Source: Chromera velia
Lineage: Eukaryota; Sar; Chromeraceae
Direction: 5' to 3'
Assembly: GCA_018398765.1 (NCBI GenBank)
Contig: JAHBMJ010004573.1
Span: 1-35,049 of the forward strand
DNA length: 35,049 nucleotides
In this document: piece after piece, positions 21,016-29,659 of the stretch
How positions within the stretch are numbered: the stretch's first letter is position 1
Layout of the letters: each line of letters begins with the position of its first letter
Made by a program: the position numbers and the translations under genes
Notes under the pieces: model-generated
What the model saw: the letters and a program-made list of their open reading frames with translations, nothing else
The model's database searches: none
What the model was told of the DNA's origin: nothing

Positions 21016-21948
21016 CTGATGATTTGGAGGACGAGAATGAAGAAGAAGGGGAAGAAGAGGAAAAGAGAGAAGAAAGAGGGGGTGCAGTGCCCCCTGAGTC
21101 CATGTCTGAATCAGTGGCCAGACTGAAGGAGAAGATCAAAGTCTTTCAGGCCCTTCAGGTTGTGAAGGAACAAAAAGAATCCCTCAGAACAGAGATTGAA
21201 AGAGCAAAGAAGGAGGGAAAGAAAGAGGAAGAAGAGTCATTTCAGAGTGACCTGGGGGTTGTGGAGGAAAAAATTCAGACTCTTGGGAAAGAGAAAGCAC
21301 GTCTTTCCCATCCAAATGATCTCCTACTCCTGAGAGATATACAGACAGCCCTCAAACAGAAGTAAGAAGGAGGGGTCCCCAAGTCGTCTGTCGCCACTGC
21401 GGTAGCCTCAATTCAGTCGGTAGCTGCTAGTCTCCATAAGCCTCAAGGTGGGAGAGAGAACGAAATAGATTAAGGGAAAGAACAAAAGAAAAAGAAAAAA
21501 TCGAAAAGTGAAAGTTCTCGTCAGCGCCCCCCTCCTCCCCAGTGCTCTGCAACAAAGGGAGAGGTCAAAGGAAATGGACAAGGATAGATTTATCATCCTC
21601 ACCGAGTTTCAGGAGAGATTCGCTGTGGAGAAAGAGCTGAACATCGCTCATGTGATGTTTTCAGATGTCAAGTTCACCGTAAAGATTTTGGAGCTGAAAG
21701 AGCTCACAGATGATAACAGAAAAAAAGCAGACATTAGAATTTTTCCAGATGATTCTTTGGTCGTTTTTCAGTACACCCATGTTGTCCCCCCCCAAAATCT
21801 GTCAGAGGAGAAGAAGAAGGAATATAATCTCCATTTGAGGCGTCTGGGAACCACTAAGTGGGAGATGTTCATGAGAGAGGGGCATGATCTGAACAAAGAT
21901 CAGCAGCCACTGTCCGGCATATTATGGAGGGATTATGAATTCTGGTAG
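21016..21948 (+). CDS. Coiled-coil protein gene carried inside the inverted repeats, function unknown
   Basis: Two exons are visible: 21016-21361 and 21543-21948, joined across intron 21362-21542 (181 nt; GTAAGA donor, pyrimidine-rich CTCCTCCCCAG acceptor, phase 2). The first exon begins after an in-frame stop at 20997-20999 with no early ATG, so a 5' exon may be missing; the first in-frame ATG opens MSESVARLKEKIKV. The N-terminal part is very acidic (NEEEGEEEEK) and is followed by a probable coiled coil (residues with EQKESLRTEIERAKKEGK). The second exon encodes a compact domain with FIILTEFQERFAVEK, DVKFTVKILELKEL and ADIRIFPDDSLVVFQY, ending LWRDYEFW before TAG. I do not recognise the family. 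Its position between paired inverted repeats suggests capture by, or membership of, the element. Confidence 0.6.
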
Positions 21949-22089
21949 GCTTATATGGTCAATTGGATCGATTTTTACTCTGTTTTTTGTACTGGTACGT
22001 GCAGCTTATGTAGAGCTGTCCACTATCTGTTTTACATTACATTAGCGATGCACTATGACACACAAAACAAAAGTTTCAAGTTGAGTCCC

Positions 22090-22386
22090 ATTTTTTTTTT
22101 TTTGTACTACCAATTTTTTTTTTTGCGGTCCTAAAAAATTCCTATTTAAAAATTGGTAACTCCCAATTTTTAGGTGACTTTAAGTGTTCATAGAATTTGT
22201 TCCTAATAATGAATTAGAGTCTAATGACTGTGGCTAGAGACTAGTGAGCCCCTGTCTAGCCCGTACATAAAATTTTAGCTTTAAACTCTATGTACTTCTT
22301 TCACTAGACTAGGTACCAATTTTTCAAAATTGGGAGTTACTGGCAGTAAAAAATTGGTAGTACTACCAATTCGACGCCCAATTCAT
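22090..22386 (-). repeat. Right inner inverted repeat (~290 bp)
   Basis: The segment mirrors 20353-20640 and ends CGACGCCCAATTCAT at its outer edge. Shared internal landmarks include TTCTTTCACTAGACTAGGTA and GACTAGTGAGCCCCTGTCTA-type sequence. It begins with T-rich runs at 22090-22125. Confidence 0.8.
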
Positions 22387-22442
22387 GTTCTGTGACTGTT
22401 TTGGGTCACGGACCTTGAGTTGGGTCGGACACCCCCCCCCCC

Positions 22443-22478
22443 CCCAAGGTTCAGAAGTCTGCACTTCTGAACCTTGGG
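22443..22478. repeat. Perfect 16-bp stem, 4-nt loop hairpin
   Basis: CCCAAGGTTCAGAAGT is followed by the loop CTGC and the exact reverse complement. It lies in the interior of the 4.6-kb element next to a C-run. It is too long for chance and could act as a fold-back or protein site, but there is no T-run to suggest a terminator. Confidence 0.85.
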
Positions 22479-22738
22479 CAAGGGGGGTCAAACCCCCCCG
22501 CCGCCCGGTCTAGACATGGGCTCGATCATCATGGGTCTGGAAGGCGCCACCACGGGGCCAGAGGGGGTGGTGGCACCCTGCCCCTTCGACACATGCAGCC
22601 GACTTAAAGTTTGCCTCTGTCGGCCAATAATCGGGTCTGAAGTCTCTTGTTCATCTTGAAGGTCCACAGGTTCAAAACTGTAAAGTCCTGAACCTCTGAG
22701 TAAACGGACTTTTTCCACATAAATGTTGCTATAAAAAG

Positions 22739-22787
22739 CGCTCTGTCAGATGTTTTCTGACGGTTTTAGAATATATCTGACAGAGCG
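22739..22787. repeat. 13-bp inverted repeat with a 23-nt spacer
   Basis: CGCTCTGTCAGAT (22739-22751) pairs exactly with ATCTGACAGAGCG (22775-22787). The spacer also contains TTTTCTGACGG, a partial echo of the stem. It could be the edge pair of a tiny element or a binding site. Confidence 0.8.
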
Positions 22788-23413
22788 TTTTCTCGGTTTT
22801 GACTTTTTTTTTTGGAGTGCACTTTTGGGGCTCTGGAGGAGACGGGTGTTGCTGGCTTACCTCGGGTCGGCACGAAGTGGAGCTTGGAGGTGGGTCCAGT
22901 GGACACCAGCCGTCTTAGTCTTGTTTCCAACGTCTTCTTGCTTGCTGCTTCTCCTCCTGTTTAAGTGGGGAAGGGCTGCCGGCCTTATCTAGATATTAAA
23001 GTACTGCTGCCCTCATCGCTCTCCTTACTCTTTCCTTGCAGATCACAGTCTTGGGAGCCCCGGGGTCAACCCCCAGGTCAGCCTGTCCGGACCTGCTGCT
23101 TCTTAGGCTCTTAGTTTTGTCCTTGGGACCTTGTGCGTGCAGAATAAGCTGGACGGAAATGCTTCCTTGACTGCACAAAGCGTGAACGCCTGTCCCTCTA
23201 TGTTTATAGGTGTTGGTGGACGGAGACTTGGGAACACCTCCAGGTCAGTTAAGGAAGCGCGGCTTGCTCTCTCACTTTATATGATGATTTGCTTAGCATC
23301 CAGCTTCTTTGTCCTGCTAGGAGCTTGACAGAAACGCACAAGGGAGGTCACTGAGAGGGGGTCGATGGAGAGTCTGCTGGAGCCTCCATTTTTTGACAGC
23401 CTCTTCTGAAGTC

Positions 23414-24163
23414 TTGCACAGCTCTCAGTCGTGGCAGACATTTTTCTACCCAGACTAATCGCTCAGCTTTCATGCATTTGAATGTCTTCCACTTACTCCG
23501 TGTATGTCAGTCTTTCAAAGCGGTCCATACTATCCCGACGCAAGTGCTACTTACTCGTTGAACTTCATCCTTTCTCATTTGTGGCACTCCGTACTGGTCT
23601 CCCTCTGAACATCTAGATCTACCCACAGATCTGTCCTTCTTTTTCACAGTTTCTCATTGACACACGCAAAACGATTTGCAAGCTTTTATGCTATGTAGTA
23701 TGAGTTCTTTGTGAATAGTCTAAGAATTATGTTGTTTCTGTGCTCTGTTCTTAGGATTCCTCTCCGACCCCTGCTGACCGCCTCCTGTCCGATCTAACCA
23801 GCCTAGCTGTGAAGCCCTCCTTCCTGCACTGTTTCTCTTGCAGAAGAAGCAATTCTTTATACTTGATTGGCGGCGCTAAACGTTGCTATTGAGTGTATCT
23901 ATTAGTGTTGTGCCTGTGTATTTCTTTGCAGGTAACATTCACTAACTTCCACGTGCCACGGTGATCATAATTTTTCCTTAGCTAATCAACCAGTCTTTTG
24001 AGCATATTTGAGCAGATTCGCACAGAAGTAACGATTTTAAATGCTCTAAAAAACTTTAGATTGCTTTAAGTAACCTAGTTTTACTTTATAATGAAGCTAG
24101 AATATAGTAAATTTAAAAGTCACTTTGAATTCCACTAAGTCCTACTTTGGAGTCCACTCTGTT
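23414..24163 (-). repeat. Right ~750-bp terminal inverted repeat arm
   Basis: The arm is the reverse complement of 19576-20334, with substitutions and small indels such as an extra TTGAAC near 23559 and a shorter segment near the middle. The divergence indicates that the insertion is not very recent. Confidence 0.85.
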
Positions 24164-24167
24164 GACA

Positions 24168-25090
24168 CAGATCCTTCTCCCTGCATTCATTCCTTCTAAG
24201 ACTTGCAGATAGAACAGGGCAGAGATCCCCCTCTACATTCATTTTCATATTCATTCTGCTTTGCAGACAGAGAAGCATACAGATCCTTCTCTCTGTGTTC
24301 ATTCCCTCTTGCAGATAGGAGAGGGTAGAAATCCCTCACTGCATTCATTCTCAGACCCGCTGGTAGCAACAAGGCGAAGATAAGTCCTCAGGCTGTCTCT
24401 GCGTGTTCATTTGATCGTAACGGTTGATTATCTCAGCAAAGAGATGAAGGATTCTCTCTCCGCACGTTCGTTCAGTCGTGGCTGGGTCTTCTGCGTGTCT
24501 GTTCAGTCGTTGCAAGCAGAGAATGACACAGGTTCCCCTCTCTGCATACTTGTTTAATCGTTGTAAAAGGAATGCAAAGAATTCTCTCTTTATGTTCATT
24601 TGATTTCGTTCGGTCATTGCAGCAGCAAGGCAGAGATTCCGCTGAGTCTCCTAGCGTGTTTGTTCAGTCATTGTAAGCAGAGGATAACCTAGAGGATGAT
24701 AGAGATTCCTCTCTCTGCATACTTGTTCGGTCGTTGCAAAAGGAATGCAAAGAATTATCTCTTCATGTTCATTCGATTTCGCTCGGCCGTTGCAGCAGCA
24801 AGACAGAGATTCCGCTGAGTCTCCTAGCGTGTTTGTTCAGTCGTTGCAAACGGAGGATAACAGAGATTCAGAATCCTCTCTCTGCACATTTGTTCGGTCG
24901 TTATGAAAGGAATGTAAAGATTCCTCTCTTGATGTTCATTTGGTCATTACAGCAGTAAGGCAGAGATTCTGTTGAGTCTCCTAGCGTGTTCGTTTAGTCG
25001 TTGCAAGCAGAGGATGACAGAGACTCCTTTCTCTGTATACTCGTTCGGTCGTTGCAAAAGGAATGTACAAAATTCTTTCTAGGCAAGCAG
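24168..25090 (+). repeat. Satellite B, right part, with a longer higher-order module
   Basis: The first ~180 bp resemble the left array (CAGATAGAACAGGGCAGAGATC). The rest is a longer module marked by GATTCCGCTGAGTCTCCTAG, seen near 24635 and 24809 and in variant form near 24967, at steps of about 160-175 bp. TTCGGTCGTTGCAAAAGGAATG recurs within each module. Confidence 0.75.
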
Positions 25091-25114
25091 CCGGTGGATG
25101 AGCAGACTTCTTCC

Positions 25115-25290
25115 CTTACATATTCACTCTGACTCATGCCTCTGCGCACATTCTCTCTCACTCGTGCCCCTGCGTACATTCTTTCTGACTTATGCTCCTG
25201 CGTATATCTTCTAGGCACATCCTCTTTGACTCCTGCCCATACACATATTTACTCTGACTCATGCCCCTATGCACTATTCTTTCTGCAAAC
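25115..25290 (+). repeat. Satellite A, distant block
   Basis: Units such as CTGACTCATGCCTCTGCGCA and CACTCGTGCCCCTGCGTACA match the 28-bp family at 16229-17860 and run in the same orientation. The order over the whole block is therefore A, B, inserted element, B, A. Confidence 0.75.
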
Positions 25291-25295
25291 TATTC

Positions 25296-25897
25296 TGTCA
25301 TCAGTGCACTGCTTTGTATATTCCATTATTCATTTCCCTACCAGACACTCTAGTCACCAAGCAGCCGCCTTTCTAATATATATATATATTTTTAGGCAAC
25401 TTGCTTGCTTTCCTATTAGATTGGGCCCGCTTTTCAGACAGGGAGCCATCTAGGATCCCTTTTGGACGATGACACTTAAGAAAGAGCTAAAGCAAAGTAA
25501 CCTCCCTAAACCTAAGTACCACTTAAAAAAATATTATCAAGATGATCTCTATCTGCAGCATTGTTTTTCAAGAGACCGTCTACACCTACGGCATAGACGG
25601 TCAAGACACCGTTCAGATATGCGGCTTTGACTTTCAAGATACCGTAAATGATGCACACCTGCGGTATGGACTTTCAAACTTATCCAAAAATATGGCTTGA
25701 ACTTTCAAGTGGTAGTTAGGCTCAGGGAGGTTAGCACAGCTTAGCCTTTCCTGCGCTATCCTGCGCGCATCGGCCACCCTACGGTTTGTCGGGGCCAACC
25801 CTTCGGCAAGACGTGATCCTATACCTCTATACATCTAACGGGCCCTCCTCTAAATGGACTCATATATGAACGATATAAGGCGACGATAAAAGCTTAA
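25296..25897. other. Spacer with small repeats, no gene
   Basis: The stretch holds a short TA tract (about 25376-25391), a segment 25441-25495 that recurs at 26288-26340, and an inverted repeat GACCGTCTA..TAGACGGTC (25574-25602). CAAGA[GC]ACCGT/CAAGATACCGT words repeat at about 25569, 25602 and 25638, indicating a degenerate tandem of variable step. No coding region is supported. Confidence 0.5.
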
Positions 25898-26101
25898 ATG
25901 GAAGGTGTGGCGGCGCCTGCAGAGCCTTTACCTGAGCGTTTGAGCATCGTCGCTATATGTCGCCGCCACTGAGTCTCACCGTTTCCAAACAATATTTCAG
26001 TAAGAAAGATACATTCCAACAGAAGCAACAGCAAGAGCAGTGAGAGAAAAGAATCTCAAAGACCGTCTATGAAACAGTCGGTAAAAGTGAACGGACACCC
26101 A
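25898..26101 (+). repeat. Dispersed ~200-bp repeat, copy 2
   Basis: Same-orientation copy of 14478-14674. It carries a short extra GTCT-containing insertion after the CCGCCACT landmark. Confidence 0.8.
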
Positions 26102-26299
26102 CCCTCCCACCACGTTTTTTTCTTTGTGTACTCTGTTTTCTCTAATCGAAAGCCTTAGTAGCAATGTCGGGCTGACTACTCGGGTAGTGAACTCAGGCAA
26201 CTGGGGAAGGACTATTCCATCTTGGTTGGCACGGGGTTGATGGGGGGGAACTCAGAGCAATGGGGGCATTTCCATGGACGGTGCAGTGGGAGCCGTCTA

Positions 26300-26423
26300 G
26301 GATCCCTTTTGGATGATGACGCTTAAGAAAGAGCTAAAGCACAGCTTAGTCTTTCCTGCGCGGATCCCTTTTGGACGATGACGCTTAAGAAAGAGCTAAA
26401 GCACAGCTTAGCCTTTCCTGCGC
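26300..26423 (+). repeat. 62-bp tandem duplication
   Basis: Two near-identical units start with GGATCCCTTTTGGA at 26300 and 26362 and contain GACGCTTAAGAAAGAGCTAA. A partial copy lies at 25453-25495, and the downstream flank GCGCGCATCGGCCACCCTA is also found at about 25763-25782. The family is therefore dispersed as well as tandem. Confidence 0.85.
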
Positions 26424-26807
26424 GCATCGGCCACCCTAGGTGTGGCGGTCCGCGGCCCCGGCATGCATCATGCATGCATGAGCCGGCCATCATAATTTGC
26501 AACAGCTCACGTAGAATCACGTAGACGGCCTTTACGGACCCACGACGGATGTCTGTTGTGATTCAAAGGCTGAGTCAAAGCCTCCCTGTGCGATGAATAG
26601 TGAATGGCTCTGTAAGAGTGCTGGCACTGCGGCGCACCAACACAGAGAACCTCAGGTTGCCGTCTTTGAGGGTGTCAAAGATCTGGATGGCCTCGGCATC
26701 AGACAGGAATGCTCAGACTGAGAATTCAATTGAAGTTGTTGCAAAGGATGGTTGAAAGGGCGTGATTTGTTTCACAATTCTCTTGTCTGTCGTGCTTTAC
26801 CACTGCG
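26424..26807. other. Upstream region of the membrane-protein gene
   Basis: No gene is supported. The palindromic GCATGCATCATGCATGCATG run near 26461-26480 is notable. The sequence just before the ATG at 26808 has stops in frame, so the methionine there is the likely start unless a 5' exon is spliced in. Confidence 0.4.
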
Positions 26808-27221
26808 ATGGAGAGGAAGGAAGCAAATGCAGTGGAGGGCAGGCCTTTGGACAGAAGTTTGCATGGGAACGACGAAACAGCATGCAGAGAGATTTCTTTT
26901 CGATCCACGTCTCTATTTGTTGTGTTCCTTTACGGCGTGTCGTATGTGTTGACCGCCCTGCTTGCCTGTCTGACGCTCGGCTTCATCGTGTTCCAAATTT
27001 ACGACCTCTTTGGGCCCTTTGTCCTCTCAAAGATTTCCAATCGACGAGGGCCATTTCGTTTTCCTCCGTACGTCTATGAGGTCTGGGGAGAGGGTATCGA
27101 CAGCCTTCGGGCAGAGCACTGGGGTCTGCTTGCCGTCTCCGTGGCATTCCTCTCGGTTGCCTGCTGGGTCCTCTGGGAGCCCTTCTCGAAAAATCGGAAG
27201 AGAAAAGAGAAAAACGCATAG
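26808..27221 (+). CDS. Small two-span membrane protein with C-terminal KxKxx signal
   Basis: This single-exon frame of 137 residues runs from ATG to TAG. Residues about 36-62 form a hydrophobic span (VVFLYGVSYVLTALLACLTL) and residues about 106-122 a second (LLAVSVAFLSVACWVLW), with a polar loop containing GPFRFPPYVYEVWGEG. The last residues, RKRKEKNA, end in KEKNA, which fits the KxKxx dilysine signal for retrieval to the endoplasmic reticulum when the tail faces the cytosol. Length, two spans and an EHWGLLAV motif before span two are faintly like PIG-P, the small subunit of the GPI-GlcNAc transferase, but the resemblance is weak and I leave it unnamed. No neighbour informs its role. Confidence 0.55.
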   Translation: MERKEANAVEGRPLDRSLHGNDETACREISFRSTSLFVVFLYGVSYVLTALLACLTLGFIVFQIYDLFGPFVLSKISNRRGPFRFPPYVYEVWGEGIDSLRAEHWGLLAVSVAFLSVACWVLWEPFSKNRKRKEKNA

Positions 27222-28084
27222 ATATGCTTCTGCCCCGGTGCATCAGGAACGGCAGCGCTTTGCTCTCACTGTGATGGGAGGTAAATTAACAGACTAATTA
27301 AATGAAGTATCGTTTGTCCGATTTGCAAGCACGGTGACCCGTGCATAATTCGACGATGGAAAACTCCAAGTGAAAATTCCCACAGCTGATTCAATTCAAG
27401 ATATCCTCACAGGTCGAGTAATCGAGCACTCGATTTTTTTCTTTTCCTGACCTGTTACAAATGCACTGCCCATGGTCCGTCCGAGGGACCCCTATTTCCT
27501 CTTCCTCCTGAGATTACTGCTGGTACGCTGCTTACTGCGGCAAGTCAATCTTGCCTGCTCATCTCTTTCCGTGCACTTTTCCTCCTTGCCAGCTCATGAA
27601 CGCCGATGATCTTCTGCCTCCACCTTTGCGGTACACCTGCTCTTCCAACCGTCTGTTCTGTTCCCTCTGAGACCACTCCATTGGCCACTTTCTCCCCATT
27701 GAAAGGTGTGCAAACTTTCAATCATGCACACCTTTCCATCTGATTTCCCACATCCTCAGCTGTCTCCCGCTCTTCACTCTCCCTCAATTGACATTTCCAC
27801 GCCTTTCAGCATTAGCACTGTGGCAGCACGTGGGGGAGGTCTTCGTTCCCCGGTCCCCCGAATTCCTCTCTCCCACTAGCCCCAGCGTCCCTCGTTTCCC
27901 TTTTCACATTCCAAGTCCAGTTTTTATTCTGCCTGCACTCACCGGCATCTGAACCTTCTGCGTGTGCTTGCGGGTCTGACTTCTCGAGGGAGGACTGAGA
28001 GTCTTCTCTCAGATATTCTTTAAATTCTCTGACGAAGAGTTCTGCCCTGTCTCGCTATATCTCTCGCCAGGTTTTTGCTGCTTT
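27222..28084. other. Spacer, no gene seen, one strong stem-loop
   Basis: No open frame with recognisable content. A 12-bp perfect inverted repeat lies at 27701-27736. The segment 27430-28060 is C/T-rich and leads into the pyrimidine tract. Confidence 0.5.
27701..27736. repeat. 12-bp stem, 12-nt loop inverted repeat
   Basis: GAAAGGTGTGCA (27701-27712) pairs exactly with TGCACACCTTTC (27725-27736). There is no poly-T run. The role is unknown. Confidence 0.8.
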
Positions 28085-28415
28085 CTGTCTTTTCTTCCTT
28101 CCTTCCTTCCTTGTTTCTTTCCTTCCTTCCTTCCTTCCTTCCATCCTTCAATCCTTCCATCCGCCGACTCCTTCATCCTTCCTTCCAGGTGCCTTCAATC
28201 CTTCGATCCTTGGATCCTTCCATCCGTTCTTATTGTCAGCCGTCCATCTCTCCTTCCTTCGCTTTCCTTCCATTTTTCCATCCTCCTTCCATCTTTCGTT
28301 TCTCCCTTGATTCCTATCTTCCTTTTTTCCGCCTTCGTGCTCCTCTTTTGTCTTATTTCCCTTTCTGCTTTTTTCTTTCAATCTTTCTCTCCTCCTTTCA
28401 TTCCATCTTTCTTTT

Positions 28416-28447
<32 letters not shown>

Positions 28448-28455
28448 TTTTTCTT

Positions 28456-28533
<78 letters not shown>

Positions 28534-28590
28534 TTTCTTTGTCCCTTAACCCCTTTTTCTTTTTTTTTTTTTTCTCTCCCTTCCTTCTTT
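28085..28590 (+). repeat. Long pyrimidine tract: (CTTC)n, (CTTT)n and (CT)n
   Basis: Almost all bases of this ~500-bp stretch are C or T, with phases of CCTT (28091-28145), CTTT (28410-28450 and 28495-28530) and CT (28456-28495). Open frames on both strands (LSFFLSFF / KERKKERK) are artefacts of this composition. Such mirror-symmetric tracts can form triplex DNA. Confidence 0.9.
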
Positions 28591-29659
28591 CCCTAAGTAC
28601 ATTAGGAACATTCAAGGAAACATAATAGAAATTTAGATAAAAGAACTAATTTCATAGAAATCCTAAAAAAAAATTTTCGTTTTTGAATGGGGATTCGAGA
28701 AGTGCAGACAATCACGTATCACTGGTAACATGATGATGATGATGATGATGATTGAGGGTTAAATCCTAGATCGATTTAGCAACGCCAAATACATAGCAAA
28801 GCTTGTATAAAAATTTTCTAAGAAATTTTAGGATATGATAAGATAAGATTTACGTTCCGGAATACTATTTACACAGTAATACCGGATTCCTATTTTTAAT
28901 TGATTGATTACCATAGCATTGTCTAAAGCATTGTCAGATTGGTTCCACAGTAGGCTTTCCCGCTATATGATAGTAGCCTATATCAAGGTGTTTTCAGAAA
29001 TTTTCTACGATTCCGAGTACAATTCTTATAGTAATAGCTAAAGCGTGCATGCTACCACAGTGTGGCCCACACACTCCATCACTCAAAGCTGTTAACGTCA
29101 CGTGTGTGTCTCTTTTCACGGTCAAACGCATGGCGTCGCATGCACACGTAAGCGAAAATAATCTGTGCGCGCGTGCGTACAACCACAAAAATCAATTAGT
29201 GTATGTGCGTGAAGTGTGCACAACCATTGTGATTGACCCAAGCCAGACGTCTTCTTTCAGCTAGTTTGTCAGATTGAAGCATCTTTGCATCGGACAATCA
29301 TAAAGACAAAGACCGTGAAAGAAGGTATGGTGCAGTGAAGTACCTGTAGCTTAATCTCCTTCCTAAAACTATACTTTAAAGTAATACTGGCTAACATACT
29401 TCCTAGGAATAGATTTTTAAACATAAAAATTTTCATAATATTTTCCATAACTTTTTTTAAGTTTTTAAGTTTTTTGATTAAAAAAAATTATAAAGTTAAT
29501 TTAAATACACATATGGGCCTATAGATATACTCATACATTTCGTAACTATGAATTTTGATGGTTTATACACAGCATCTAAAATATTAATTAGGCCAAACAT
29601 TCCCGTAATATTTGGTCGATGCAATCATCATTTTCAACATACTATATTATTGTATCTTT
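28591..29659. other. AT-rich spacer downstream of the phosphodiesterase-like gene
   Basis: No gene recognised. It contains an (ATG)n tract (28730-28751) and AT-rich sequence at 29390-29660. The right end would include the 3' untranslated region of the minus-strand gene that stops at 29660. Confidence 0.5.
28730..28751 (+). repeat. (ATG)n microsatellite
   Basis: Seven ATG units are present in the AT-rich spacer. The tract is the same trinucleotide family as the tract at 7795-7818. Confidence 0.9.

Larger units (their letters stand above)
22387..23413. other. Interior of the 4.6-kb element between inner and outer repeats
   Basis: No gene is recognised. An open minus-strand frame at 22488-22718 (EPVDLQDEQETSDPIIGRQ) has protein-like composition but begins with GTG and matches nothing I know. 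The stretch carries two strong stem-loops (22443-22478 and 22739-22787), and a C-run at 22431-22445 that makes the exact length uncertain. Confidence 0.4.
19576..24163. mobile_element. 4.6-kb DNA element with ~750-bp terminal inverted repeats
   Basis: The arm 19576-20334 is the reverse complement of 23414-24163 with scattered substitutions and small indels; outermost bases are AACAGAGTGGACTCC and its complement. The flanking 4-bp direct repeat GACA (19572-19575 and 24164-24167) reconstructs an uninterrupted satellite B unit when one copy is removed (GAAGGACA joined to CAGATCC), which supports these borders. Long arms, a 4-bp duplication and nested content do not match a superfamily I can name with confidence. 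No transposase is recognisable. Confidence 0.78.

Noticed and set aside
22431-22478. Intrinsic terminator-like hairpin
   Set aside because: The stem is strong but no T-run follows, and bacterial-type terminators do not apply in a nuclear genome.
28075-28615. Frames of 155-173 codons on both strands
   Set aside because: Pure simple-sequence composition (FFLSFFLS, KKERKKER).
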